The notes beneath the pieces were generated by a model. That model made no database searches. It had not been told where the DNA came from and saw only the letters and a program-made list of their open reading frames with translations. Of a stretch of 64,000 bases of DNA, positions 1-10,031 are shown piece after piece (within the stretch, counting starts at the first letter, position 1; every line of letters begins with the position of its first letter). This DNA comes from Saccharibacillus kuerlensis DSM 22868 (GTDB lineage: Bacteria; Bacillota; Bacilli; Paenibacillales; Paenibacillaceae). Position numbers and translations under genes: made by a program. The DNA lies in contig NZ_KB899290.1 of the NCBI RefSeq assembly GCF_000378145.1, forward strand, positions 1-64,000, in the 5' to 3' direction.

Positions 1-72
1 ACTCCGCTCGACTTGCATGTATTAGGCATGCCGCCAGCGTTCGTCCTGAGCCAGGATCAAACTCTCCATTAA
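1..72 (-). rRNA. rrs: 16S ribosomal RNA, 5' end (partial)
   Basis: The reverse complement carries the universal 16S start AGAGTTTGATCCTGGCTCAG, then GACGAACGCTGGCGGC and CATGCAAGTCGAGCGG, which is the first part of bacterial 16S rRNA up to variable region V1. Only the 5' end is inside the window and the gene continues past position 1. The exact mature 5' end is estimated. Confidence 0.97.
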
Positions 73-319
73 GTCGCAAAGACTTTTGCGACCGCGACTT
101 CAATGCCGGACCCTTTCAGGCCAAGGTATTGAACCAAGCGATCCCTTGATCTTTGCTTTTTAAAGAAAGCACCATGTGCTCGTTAAAACGTGGCGAGAAT
201 TTTCATTCTCTATATTCTCTTCGCTTCAAGTTGCGGTCCGAAGACTTTCGCTTGTCGCGGAAACTCCAAATCACTATGCCCGGCTGGGTAAGTGTTTTTC
301 GTTTCTAACTCACTCATTG

Positions 320-336
320 TTCAGTTTTCAAAGAAC
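320..336 (-). promoter_or_regulatory. rrn leader boxA-like antitermination element
   Basis: On the minus strand the sequence reads GTTCTTTGAAAACTGAA, the boxA-like motif typical of Firmicutes rRNA leaders and spacers. It lies between promoter P2 and the 16S 5' end, where Nus-factor antitermination elements are expected. A second, looser element (GCTTTCTTTAAAAAGC) lies at about 155-175. Confidence 0.7.
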
Positions 337-370
337 TTGCGGCCGGCAACTTGTTTGCCGAACGTTTTAT

Positions 371-399
371 ATCTTACTCTTTTCTACTTCCGATGTCAA
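371..399 (-). promoter_or_regulatory. rrn promoter P2 (proximal)
   Basis: The minus strand has TTGACA (394-399) and TAAGAT (371-376) with a 17-bp spacer, a near-consensus sigma-A promoter. It points toward 16S, with a predicted start near 364. The position and strength fit the proximal promoter of a Bacillus-type tandem rrn promoter pair. Confidence 0.75.
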
Positions 400-468
400 C
401 ACCTTTTTTTCAAGCTTCACAACCTGATGTTTTCTGGTGTCGAGTGTGTCTCAGAAGCGACAAGAAAT

Positions 469-497
469 ATCTTAACATCTACATATGAATAAAGCAA
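469..497 (-). promoter_or_regulatory. rrn promoter P1 (distal)
   Basis: The minus strand has TTGCTT (492-497) and TAAGAT (469-474) with a 17-bp spacer, 98 bp upstream of P2 and with the same -10 hexamer. Tandem rrn promoters about 90-100 bp apart are typical of Bacillales. The -35 is weaker than that of P2. Confidence 0.6.
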
Positions 498-512
498 GCT
501 CTTTTTGAATTT

Positions 513-556
513 TAATTTAAAAGCAGGCAGACAAGTATATTGCCTACCTGCTTTTC
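513..556 (-). terminator. Intrinsic terminator downstream of ligA
   Basis: The arms AAAAGCAGG (519-527) and CCTGCTTTT (547-555) form a hairpin. On the minus strand it is followed by an AT-rich tail starting TTTTAAATT. It lies just past the ligA stop and just before rrn P1, separating the two units. Confidence 0.7.
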
Positions 557-616
557 GTATATTTCTGCTGCATTCTTCCCTTAGTGCCTAGTATATTCGT
601 CTACCGCTTAGTTGAT

Positions 617-2668
<2,052 letters not shown>

Positions 2669-2679
2669 TCAACTCTTCA

Positions 2680-2718
2680 AAAACCAAAATCGCCAAGCCC
2701 TGCGGGCAAAGCGATTTT
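2680..2718 (-). terminator. Terminator-like hairpin between pcrA and ligA
   Basis: AAAATCGC (2686-2693) pairs with GCGATTTT (2711-2718), with an inner GCCC/GGGC stem. On the minus strand the hairpin is followed by TTTTGGTTTTTG. It sits after the pcrA stop and 57 nt before the ligA start, so it may end or attenuate pcrA transcripts. Confidence 0.5.
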
Positions 2719-2756
2719 CAGTTCTTGCATCAAATGAGTCTCGTCACTCACATTTT

Positions 2757-5114
2757 TTATTCTACTTTGGTGATCGGCGCAAATCCGGCGAGCAGCCTTT
2801 TAATACCGACAGGCGCTTTGAACGCGATGTTCAGTTCCGTATCGTTGCCGCTGCCTTTAATCGATACAATCGTGCCTTCGCCCCATTTGCCGTGTGCGAC
2901 TTTGTCGCCGACCTGGAATGCGCCGGTATTGTTCGTACTGCGGGCAGCAGGCTGTCCGCCAGCCGGAGTAACGGTTACGCCGGAAGTCCGGGAAGCAACA
3001 GCCGGTCGGCCCATGCCGGTCGGCTGTGCACCTGCGCCTGTTCTTCCGCCGCGACCCATGCCTCCTGCGGAAGAAGAGCCTCCTCCAAAGTTGCGGCCTC
3101 CTCCGCGAGAATTGCCGTAACCTTTGTCCGGGTCGCTTCCGCGGCGGTAGCGATCCGGGTTAACGCCGGTATCTTCCTTGAGCTCGTCCGGTATTTCCTG
3201 CAGGAAACGCGATGGCGGATTGGCGGTGGTGCGTCCAAACAGTGTCCGCATCTGCGCGCAGGAAAGGTACAGCTGCTGCTCTGCGCGAGTAATACCTACA
3301 TAAGCCAGGCGACGTTCTTCTTCAAGCTCGTCATTATCAAGGAAAGCTCTGCTGTGCGGGAACACCCCTTCCTCCATACCGATGATGAACACGACCGGGA
3401 ACTCCAGACCTTTGGCGCTGTGCATCGTCATAAGGATCACCATGTCGTCGGACACTTCTTCCTTTTTGTCTCCCATGGAATCGATGTCCGCGATCAAAGC
3501 CAAGTCGGTGAGGAATGCAACCAGCGACTTCTCTTCATTGCGTGCTTCGAACTCCAGCGTAACGGACAGGAACTCGTCGATGTTTTCCACGCGGGCTTTG
3601 GATTCCAATGTGTTTTCCTTGTGCAGCTCAACCCGGTATTGGCTCATCTCCAAAATCTTCTCAGTTAGCTCCGTTACGGACAGGTAATCGACCATGCGAT
3701 GCAGAGATACGATCATATCGTAGAATTCAACAAGCGCATTACGCGTACGTCCGGCAAAGCCGAGGTCGTCGACCACTTCCAGCACTTTGAACATGGAAAT
3801 GCCCCGCTCCGTCGCCGCCGCAGCCAACTTGGCTACGCTCGTATCTCCGATTCCGCGCTTCGGTACGTTGATTACGCGCACCAAGCTGATATCGTCGTCC
3901 GGATTGGAGAGCAGTCTCAGATAAGCGAGCAGATCCTTGATTTCTTTGCGATCGTAGAACTTGATGCCGCCGACGATCTGGTACGGGATATCCGACTTGA
4001 TCAGAATTTCCTCGATAACCCGGGACTGGGCATTGGTGCGATACAGAACGGCATGGTCTTTGTAGTTCATGCCCTTTTTGATGTTTTTATGAATTTCTCC
4101 CGTAACAAAATAACCTTCGTCGTGCTCGGTACTGCCGCGGAATACGCGAAGCTTGGCTCCGCCTTCTTGATCGGTCCACAGATTTTTCGGCTTACGTCCG
4201 GTATTGCGGCCAATGACGCTGTTCGCTGCATTCAAAATATTCGCGGTAGAGCGGTAGTTCTGTTCAAGCAGGATCGTTTCGGCTTCCGGGTAATCTTTTT
4301 CAAAATTTAGGATGTTCGTAATATCGGCGCCCCGCCAGCGGTAGATAGACTGGTCGCTATCGCCCACGACGCAGATCTGATGATGCTTATCCGCCAACAT
4401 ACGGCACAGCATATACTGCGCACGGTTCGTATCCTGATATTCGTCGACATGAATGTAGCGGAATTTTTTCTGATAAAAGTCCAGCACTTCCGGTACTTCA
4501 TTAAACAGATCGATCGTCTTCATAATCAGATCGTCAAAATCAAGCGAATTGTTGCTGCGCAGTCTCTTCTGATACATGCCGTATACTTTGGCCGCGATCG
4601 ATTCCATAAAGTCACCGCCGGCTTTCTGTTCATACATTTTCGGCGTGATCAATTCGTTCTTCGCCGCGCTGATCAGAGCCTGAATCGCCTTCGGTTCGAA
4701 TTTCTTCGTATCGAGGTTCAAGTCCTTCATGCAGTTGCGGATAACGGAAAGTTGATCGCCCGAGTCGAGAATCGAAAAGCTGGACGAGAAGCCGATCCGG
4801 TCGATATCGCGGCGCAGAATACGTACGCACATGGAGTGGAACGTCGAGACCCAGATTTCTTTGCCTTCCGGGCCGACAAGCGCCGAGACCCGTTCCTGCA
4901 TTTCTCGGGCGGCTTTATTGGTAAACGTGATTGCCAAAATGCCCCATGGCGCTGTTTTCTTGGCACGGATCAGGTGAGCGATACGGTGCGTCAGCACGCG
5001 GGTCTTGCCGCTGCCTGCGCCAGCCATGATGAGCAGCGGGCCCTCTGTTTTGAGCGCGGCTTTACGCTGCTGCGGATTCAGGCGAGCAATCGATTCGTCG
5101 AGGTTAAAAGACAT
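2757..5114 (-). CDS. pcrA: ATP-dependent DNA helicase PcrA (UvrD/Rep family)
   Basis: A 3'-5' superfamily 1A helicase for repair, rolling-circle replication and removal of RNA polymerase or RecA from DNA. Of 785 residues, the first ~650 hold the Q motif (LNPQQRKAAL), Walker A (AGAGSGKT), DEYQDTN, QNYRS, the motif around TMHSAKGLEF and YVGITRAEQQLYLS. A long Gly/Ser/Arg-rich linker follows, then a C-terminal Tudor-like module (VGDKVAHGKWGEGTIVSIKG) that in PcrA contacts RNA polymerase. The ATG at 5114 follows AAAGGAG by 10 nt. pcrB lies upstream on the same strand, separated by about 690 bp rich in hairpins. Confidence 0.97.
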   Translation of the reverse strand: MSFNLDESIARLNPQQRKAALKTEGPLLIMAGAGSGKTRVLTHRIAHLIRAKKTAPWGILAITFTNKAAREMQERVSALVGPEGKEIWVSTFHSMCVRILRRDIDRIGFSSSFSILDSGDQLSVIRNCMKDLNLDTKKFEPKAIQALISAAKNELITPKMYEQKAGGDFMESIAAKVYGMYQKRLRSNNSLDFDDLIMKTIDLFNEVPEVLDFYQKKFRYIHVDEYQDTNRAQYMLCRMLADKHHQICVVGDSDQSIYRWRGADITNILNFEKDYPEAETILLEQNYRSTANILNAANSVIGRNTGRKPKNLWTDQEGGAKLRVFRGSTEHDEGYFVTGEIHKNIKKGMNYKDHAVLYRTNAQSRVIEEILIKSDIPYQIVGGIKFYDRKEIKDLLAYLRLLSNPDDDISLVRVINVPKRGIGDTSVAKLAAAATERGISMFKVLEVVDDLGFAGRTRNALVEFYDMIVSLHRMVDYLSVTELTEKILEMSQYRVELHKENTLESKARVENIDEFLSVTLEFEARNEEKSLVAFLTDLALIADIDSMGDKKEEVSDDMVILMTMHSAKGLEFPVVFIIGMEEGVFPHSRAFLDNDELEEERRLAYVGITRAEQQLYLSCAQMRTLFGRTTANPPSRFLQEIPDELKEDTGVNPDRYRRGSDPDKGYGNSRGGGRNFGGGSSSAGGMGRGGRTGAGAQPTGMGRPAVASRTSGVTVTPAGGQPAARSTNNTGAFQVGDKVAHGKWGEGTIVSIKGSGNDTELNIAFKAPVGIKRLLAGFAPITKVE

Positions 5115-5182
5115 GATGAAGGTGCTCCTTTCATTGTGCTTGGGAGACGCTTCGGGAGACGGGGGCCTTGCGATCGCCGTTC

Positions 5183-5228
5183 AAATTCGTTTTTCGGATT
5201 AGAGTTGAATAAGGTAAAAAACGAATTT
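5183..5228. repeat. 12-bp perfect inverted repeat (pcrA leader region)
   Basis: AAATTCGTTTTT (5183-5194) and AAAAACGAATTT (5217-5228) are perfect inverted copies around a 22-nt loop. It lies 70-115 bp upstream of the pcrA start and may be transcribed into the pcrA leader. It is followed by a second, larger inverted repeat. Confidence 0.7.
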
Positions 5229-5246
5229 AAAATGCGAATGCCTAAC

Positions 5247-5349
5247 GTACGTTGTCTCCGCTCAAAAGTAACGGTTATCGTCGAATGATTCGTTTACGCT
5301 TTAAGAACGAATCCTGCGCACGAAATTTGTATGGGTAGAGACAACGTAC
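5247..5349. repeat. Nested inverted repeat upstream of pcrA
   Basis: An outer 12-bp perfect pair, GTACGTTGTCTC (5247-5258) and GAGACAACGTAC (5338-5349), encloses an inner 8-bp pair, GATTCGTT (5287-5294) and AACGAATC (5306-5313). The topology resembles the multi-stem elements at 40161-40392 and 54490-54641. Sequence similarity to them is weak. Confidence 0.65.
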
Positions 5350-5411
5350 TCACTTCTCCAGGCTCCCCGCCTCCCTCCGCTCCGTTTGCACATTGAGTTC
5401 GGTTTGGTAAA

Positions 5412-5635
5412 AGGCTTAAGGAATGCACGCAATTATGCATTCCGGGATTGGCTTGTGGCAGGGACTTCATGAACTGAAGTCCGGGTTGGGGTCGGAGGCG
5501 AACGCTTCAAGCGTTCTGTCCGACCGGGACTGGCTTAGGGTCGGATGCGAGCTCTTCGAGCGTTCTGTCCGACCGGGACAGGCTTAGGGCCGGATGCGAG
5601 CTCTTCGAGCGTTCTTTCCGACCGGGAAGTGACAG
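5412..5635. repeat. Array of five tandem hairpins, including three 49-bp repeats
   Basis: Three contiguous 49-bp units start at 5489, 5538 and 5587. Each contains a GTCGGA or CCGGA-type arm, a central GAGCTCTTCGAGC-like palindrome and a TCCGACC arm, ending in GGGACNGGCTTA. Two more hairpins with different stems precede them: GGAATGCA/TGCATTCC (5420-5443) and GGACTTCA/TGAAGTCC (5462-5482), each bordered by related GGGAYTGG/GGCTTA linker sequence. There is no gene from 5115 to 5804. The array is between pcrB and pcrA, on the transcribed path if they are co-transcribed. Confidence 0.8.
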
Positions 5636-5804
5636 ATCGTTTGCGCAGCAGATGCTGCAGGTATTGGGTGCAGATACTGCATATTGTGAGAATCCGCGCA
5701 GAGTCGGGTCGCTCTCCGTATACTGCACGGTATGAGCTAGACACATATAAATTCTACATTAAGATGAAGATGAGTCTGACAAATCCGACTGAACGACTGA
5801 TCTG

Positions 5805-6500
5805 TCAGATGAAATCCCGTACGCCGCGGACTGTATCGAGCGCGGCTGTCAGATTGTCGTAAACAATATTGCCTACGACAATGACATCGGCTGCAGCTGC
5901 TGCGTTACGGGCCGTTTCGTAATCGCGGACGCCGCCTCCATAGAAGACAACGGCTTCGTCCGTAACCCGGCGAACTTCATGCACCAGGTCGAGGTCGCCA
6001 TACATCCCGCTGTACTCGATATACACAATCGGCAGCCGCATCAGCTTGTCGGCCATACGGGCGCAGGCGGCAGCGGCTCGAGCGTCGATACCGGCATCGG
6101 CTCCGGTCAGACGGGCGACGGTGGAGTCGGGATTAAGTACGATATATCCTTCAGCAGCAACCATTTCCCAAGGAATCAGCTCGCCGAAGTTTTCCAGACC
6201 TTCCCGGTGATATCCGGTAATCCATTCCGTTCGATCCGTATTGAGGACCATCGGAATCAGATACAGATCGAATCCGGGCACGACGGCATCCAGCGTCGAA
6301 ACTTCCTGTGCACATGGAAGCTCATAACGCCGAATTTGCGACATCAGCTCCACCGTATTATCGTAAGTTACGCCGCTCGACCCGCCGACCAGAATTGCGT
6401 CGCTGCCCGACATACATACTGCTTCCAGTTCTTCATCGGACAACTCCCGATCTGGGTCCAGCTTGAAGACATGTCTCCATGTCTCGAATATCTGACTCAA
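5805..6500 (-). CDS. pcrB: Heptaprenylglyceryl phosphate synthase PcrB
   Basis: A TIM-barrel prenyltransferase that joins heptaprenyl diphosphate to sn-glycerol-1-phosphate, giving archaeal-type ether lipid precursors in Bacillales. Family features seen are HVFKLDP at the N terminus, the SGSDAILVGGSSGVT segment, YIEYSGMYGD and the C-terminal phosphate-binding loops YGGGVRDYETA and VIVVGNIVYDN. The TTG start at 6500 is chosen because GGAGGAG sits 5 nt upstream and the protein then begins like other PcrBs (231 residues). A GTG at 6527 would add nine residues but lacks a good site. It is flanked on both sides by tandem hairpin arrays. Confidence 0.93.
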   Translation of the reverse strand: MSQIFETWRHVFKLDPDRELSDEELEAVCMSGSDAILVGGSSGVTYDNTVELMSQIRRYELPCAQEVSTLDAVVPGFDLYLIPMVLNTDRTEWITGYHREGLENFGELIPWEMVAAEGYIVLNPDSTVARLTGADAGIDARAAAACARMADKLMRLPIVYIEYSGMYGDLDLVHEVRRVTDEAVVFYGGGVRDYETARNAAAAADVIVVGNIVYDNLTAALDTVRGVRDFI

Positions 6501-6629
6501 TTTGACTCCTCCATCCGCCTTATCCACCTGCTGACCGTTTGTTCCTAAGCATATAACAAGATCAGAGCAGGCTGTTCCAACATAAGTCTATTCTACGTAT
6601 AGGACCGTGTCAATTTTTTGTTCGCCTTA

Positions 6630-6946
6630 AATACGAACAGTTTAAATGATGCTTATTTAAACTGCTTCGGATGAAATACGAACAGTTCGAAATACTTTTT
6701 TCGAACTGCTTCGGATCAAATACGAACAGTTTAAAATACTTTTTTAAGCTGCTTCGGATCAGACACGAACAGGTTGAATGATGCTCATTTAAGCGGCTTC
6801 GGATCAAATGCGAACAGTTCAAATAGTATTTATTCAAGCGGCTTCAGATCGAATACGGACAGCTTCAATCGCTTTTATTCAGGTTGCTTCAAATTAAATA
6901 TGAACAGCTTGATTGTCAGTTATTCTGAGTGCTCCGGATAAGGCAT
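6630..6946. repeat. Seven tandem ~45-bp hairpin repeats upstream of pcrB
   Basis: The hexamer GAACAG (once GGACAG) recurs at 6635, 6680, 6724, 6767, 6812, 6857 and 6902, a period of 43-45 bp. In most units it starts an arm matched by a downstream arm: CAGTTTAAAT/ATTTAAACTG in unit 1, CAGTTCGAA/TTCGAACTG in unit 2, CAGTTTAAA/TTTAAGCTG with one wobble in unit 3. Linkers keep a GCTTCGGATCAAATACGAAC-like sequence. Later units are more degenerate. The stretch from 6501 to 7097 holds no gene. A spurious 75-codon minus ORF runs through the array. Confidence 0.85.
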
Positions 6947-6965
6947 GAAGAGTCTTTTCTCAACA

Positions 6966-6999
6966 GAAAAAGGTTGTTCCCATAACCGGAACAACCTTT
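6966..6999 (-). terminator. Intrinsic terminator of the GT-C/gtrA operon
   Basis: AAAGGTTGTTCC (6969-6980) and GGAACAACCTTT (6988-6999) form a perfect 12-bp stem with a 7-nt loop. On the minus strand it is followed by TTTTTCTGTT. It lies about 100 bp past the stop of the last gene of the operon that starts at 9966. Confidence 0.85.
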
Positions 7000-7097
7000 C
7001 CATTCTTTCGTTCCCATCTTGTTTGCTGATCTTTCCTTTAATCTTTGCTCCAGTCTTTTTTAAGACACTTGATTCGGATACTCTCTTCGCACAAAGC

Positions 7098-8378
7098 TCA
7101 ATCTCTTGCTCCAGCTGCTCCGCCTGTCGTAAGCGCGCGTTTTTCACGCCAACGCTTGTACAGCTCCAGCAGCACGGGTGCCGCAAACAGCACAAACAGA
7201 AACATATTCGGATAGCCGTATCTCGGAATAGCGATAAACGGCACGTAGATTAGCGTAAAGTAAGCCAGTACGGCAATCGGTATGTAAGCGGCGCTGAGCT
7301 TTCTTTTCAACGCAAGCAGAATGCCATAGAGACCCAGCAGAACGTAAGCCGCATGCACCGGGAAGTAATGGGCCCATGTCATCCCAAGAATCGGGCGTTC
7401 CCAGTAAGCAATGCCGTACAGCCCACCGAATTTGCCAAATGTATAGAAAGCCAGATACTTCAGCGGTTCGTGCGTAAATCCGTAAGTCACCATCCGGCCT
7501 GCAGCCTGTGCAAGATCGGCGTCGGAACCCTGCATCACATCGCCGCCGTATTCAGGATACTTATCATAAAATCCGTCCGGCACCTGGCCAAATGCGGTAG
7601 AACCGAGAATCATCGGACTGCCGGCTGCCTGAGTAAACGGAATGAAGCGGCCGAACACTTCATAGTTGCGCACCCACCAGGGGGACATCAGCAGAACAAA
7701 TACGCTCAAAATGACCGTCGTGTAACCCAGCATGCGTTTGAATGAATAACGGCGTGCCAGCCAGAACAGCCCGGGTACCAGGGGAAGCGGGGCCGCATGA
7801 GGTTTAAAGTAACATAGAGCGGTCCAAGCTGCGGCGAACAGCGCCCAATTGAACCATCCCGGACGATCCAACCCTTTTAGCAGCAGACAGACGGTCAGCA
7901 TTAAGCAGATTCGGAACATAGACTCGGTCAGAATCGATCCGGAGATAAAATAGTCGGGCAGATAGATCGCCAACAGAAATGCCGCCACCATCGCGATCCG
8001 GCTGCTGTCGAACACCCGCCGTGCCAGCACAAACATTAGGTAGACGCCCAGTGCTTGAAAGGCTCCCTGCAAAATACGAAGCAGCATTGTACCGTCCTCG
8101 CCCGCAATCCATCTGACGCCCGCCAGCACAATCGGGAACAGCGGCATAATAAATGTAGACGGTTCGCTGCCGGTGTTATACGTCAATACTCCCGTCTCCA
8201 ACAGCCTGTCCGCGGTCTGCACATATTTGACGTCATCGTCGTTCATTTTGGCATAGGATCCGAGCAGCAGTTGATCACCATAAGCGAGTGAAACGGCGCA
8301 GCTGATCAGAAAAACAAGCAGACACAGCACCGACAGGCGTATGCGCGTCTGCCGGGTTTCTTTTTTTAAAGAAAACAT
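7098..8378 (-). CDS. GT-C fold membrane glycosyltransferase (ArnT/PMT-like)
   Basis: A polytopic membrane protein of about 426 residues with roughly ten hydrophobic segments. An acidic NDDD motif follows the first segment, as in the first extracytoplasmic loop of GT39/GT83-type (GT-C) enzymes that take sugars from polyprenyl-phosphate donors. It is the last gene of an operon with GtrA, DUF2304 and a DPM1-like GT2. Those make and flip polyprenyl-phosphate sugars, so this protein is the likely acceptor-specific transferase on the outer face. The start is unsure: ATG at 8378 is used; a TTG at 8390 would overlap the gtrA stop. Neither has a strong ribosome site. Confidence 0.75.
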   Translation of the reverse strand: MFSLKKETRQTRIRLSVLCLLVFLISCAVSLAYGDQLLLGSYAKMNDDDVKYVQTADRLLETGVLTYNTGSEPSTFIMPLFPIVLAGVRWIAGEDGTMLLRILQGAFQALGVYLMFVLARRVFDSSRIAMVAAFLLAIYLPDYFISGSILTESMFRICLMLTVCLLLKGLDRPGWFNWALFAAAWTALCYFKPHAAPLPLVPGLFWLARRYSFKRMLGYTTVILSVFVLLMSPWWVRNYEVFGRFIPFTQAAGSPMILGSTAFGQVPDGFYDKYPEYGGDVMQGSDADLAQAAGRMVTYGFTHEPLKYLAFYTFGKFGGLYGIAYWERPILGMTWAHYFPVHAAYVLLGLYGILLALKRKLSAAYIPIAVLAYFTLIYVPFIAIPRYGYPNMFLFVLFAAPVLLELYKRWREKRALTTGGAAGARD

Positions 8379-8382
8379 AGGA

Positions 8383-8880
8383 CTAATCAACTTTTTGCGC
8401 AGGCTGCGCTTTAAAAGCCCAAATTTTATTTAAGATGAAATTATGAATAGGAATAATTATGATTGATGTAATTTGTCCGTATCCATACCACCATCCCAGC
8501 ACCCGATCGAATAAGTATAGGATAAGAAGGTTAAGGATCAATCCTGCACAAGATACAATCGTGTACTTAATTAGTACCATTGAAGAGCGTTCACTTTCTT
8601 TAAACGTCCATCTTGAGTTAGCTGCATAAGAAAAGAGTAAGGATAGGATAAAACCAATTGTTGAACCAAGTAGGGGATCACCATCCCACTTCTCTACTAC
8701 AAGAAAAAGTGTACCGGTCTGCAGCAGTGTGCCTACAACACCAATAATTCCGTACTTTAAAAAATCAAAAAAGTTATTACTGATAATTGGAGGCAGCAGA
8801 TTAAGGATTTTTTTCAACCATAAATTTTGAATTTGTGTGGGTAATGCCGCACTACTCTTCTGCTCTTTTCCATTGCGCAC
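8383..8880 (-). CDS. GtrA-family membrane protein (putative lipid-linked sugar flippase)
   Basis: 165 residues with four transmembrane segments, starting around FLKYGIIGVVGTLLQTGTLF and including SYAANSRWTF and NFILNKIWAF, hallmarks of the GtrA family. GtrA proteins are thought to move undecaprenyl-phosphate-linked sugars across the membrane. The GTG start is preceded by GGGGGG at 10 nt and overlaps the upstream DUF2304 gene by 29 bp. This suggests translational coupling in the order GT2, DUF2304, GtrA, GT-C. Confidence 0.88.
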   Translation of the reverse strand: MRNGKEQKSSAALPTQIQNLWLKKILNLLPPIISNNFFDFLKYGIIGVVGTLLQTGTLFLVVEKWDGDPLLGSTIGFILSLLFSYAANSRWTFKESERSSMVLIKYTIVSCAGLILNLLILYLFDRVLGWWYGYGQITSIIIIPIHNFILNKIWAFKAQPAQKVD

Positions 8881-9262
8881 TACTTTGATTCCCCCCTTTC
8901 TGCTGATTCAATTGTTTTTCTAACCCCTCTACATGATGACGCATCAAAGCAAGCTCTTGTGTAAGGGCACGCAGTTTACGAGAATGATTAGACAACGAAA
9001 CAGTTAGACTGTATAAAATCAAAAAGATAGAAGAAACAGCCAGTAGAAATACTGCGTTAACCGGTAATTCAATCCCCATAACATCAGCAATAAAGAAAAA
9101 TATTTGAGGGAATATTGCAGCAATAACACCAGCGGCACTTGAGAAAATCCAAATTAAAGAATACTTAAGTTCAAGTTTATATTTTCTGATTCTATTAATG
9201 AAAACAAAGAATACAAAAAGGCTAAACAGAATTAGTAACAGCTGCAGCTTTAGAGTTATCAT
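8852..9262 (-). CDS. DUF2304 family membrane protein
   Basis: 136 residues: three hydrophobic segments (about 5-22, 35-57 and 68-90), then a charged helical tail (SRKLRALTQELALMRHHVEG) that looks like a coiled coil. This is the architecture of DUF2304, a small family usually found next to DPM1-like GT2 enzymes and GtrA. It overlaps the upstream GT2 by 4 bp (ATGA). Function is unknown. The neighbourhood suggests it anchors or assists the polyprenyl-phosphate sugar synthase. Confidence 0.85.
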   Translation of the reverse strand: MITLKLQLLLILFSLFVFFVFINRIRKYKLELKYSLIWIFSSAAGVIAAIFPQIFFFIADVMGIELPVNAVFLLAVSSIFLILYSLTVSLSNHSRKLRALTQELALMRHHVEGLEKQLNQQKGGNQSSAQWKRAEE

Positions 9263-9966
9263 ATACTTTTAATCCTACTTCCCCGTAATGCATCAATTAA
9301 GATAGCTAACGACACTTTGATCATGTAATATACAGAACGGAAGCTATGTATAGATGAACGTCCTCCTACTCGCTCCAACATAACTACAGGAATCTCTGTA
9401 ATTCGTCCTCCAACACGTAGGACGTGAACAATCGATTCAGGTTCAGGATAATCGGTCGGGTATTGTGTGGCAAATATACTCATGATTTTTTTGTTCACGG
9501 CACGAAAACCTGATGTTGGGTCTGTTACCGTTTTCCCACTAATCATCCGAATTAATCGGCTAAAATAAACAATTCCCATTCGGCGTGCAAAAGTAGATTG
9601 AAAACCTTCCTTCTTTATATATCGTGAGCCAATAGTCATGTCTGCCTCGTCATTCAATAGAGGAGTGATTAGTGCAGGAACAAACTCCGCTGGATGCTGT
9701 CCATCGCCATCAAATTGAATGGCAATATCGTACCCATGTTCGTATGCATATTTATAGCCTGTCTGTACAGCCCCTCCAATCCCTAGATTGCATGGCAGGT
9801 TAACAATGTTCGCACCAAGCTGCCGACAAATACTAGCTGTATTGTCTGTAGAGCCGTCGTTGATAATTACTGCATCAAGTTTATGGCGATGCAGATTGGC
9901 GATTAACGCTTCTATATTATCCGCCTCATTAAATGCTGGAATGATCAATAAAACTTTATGAGACAC
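9259..9966 (-). CDS. GT2 glycosyltransferase, DPM1/GtrB-like (polyprenyl-phosphate sugar synthase)
   Basis: A 235-residue soluble GT-A protein. It begins KVLLIIPAFNEADNIEALI and contains IINDGSTDNT, LPCNLGIGGAVQTGYKYA, the FDGDGQH metal-binding motif and DPTSGFRAVN, matching dolichol-phosphate-mannose-synthase-like enzymes. It likely makes polyprenyl-phosphate sugar from a nucleotide sugar on the cytoplasmic face. It is the first gene of the operon running to 7098 and has no membrane domain of its own, so DUF2304 and GtrA may supply membrane functions. Confidence 0.9.
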   Translation of the reverse strand: MSHKVLLIIPAFNEADNIEALIANLHRHKLDAVIINDGSTDNTASICRQLGANIVNLPCNLGIGGAVQTGYKYAYEHGYDIAIQFDGDGQHPAEFVPALITPLLNDEADMTIGSRYIKKEGFQSTFARRMGIVYFSRLIRMISGKTVTDPTSGFRAVNKKIMSIFATQYPTDYPEPESIVHVLRVGGRITEIPVVMLERVGGRSSIHSFRSVYYMIKVSLAILIDALRGSRIKSI

Positions 9967-10031
9967 AACTCTTCCCCCTTTTACTTACACTCGGAACAAG
10001 CCCCCTATTTCTAAAATTCAGTTTAACATAT

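Noticed and set aside
100-600. tRNA or small protein gene in the rrn upstream region
   Set aside because: No cloverleaf was recognised; short plus ORFs lack ribosome sites, and the stretch is explained by leader, two promoters and the ligA terminator.
5507-5746. Two overlapping minus ORFs of 69-79 codons with SDRTLEELAS-like repeats
   Set aside because: Product of the 49-bp repeats, which shift frame each unit; no ribosome site.
6610-6837. 75-codon minus ORF with repeated NCSY/IRSSLNK-like peptide
   Set aside because: It is only the translation of the tandem hairpin repeat, with no ribosome site; reading-frame phase is not conserved by the 43-45-bp unit lengths.
6630-6946. Possible CRISPR array
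   Set aside because: Units are contiguous at ~45 bp, each with its own diverging hairpin and no unique spacers; no cas genes are present.
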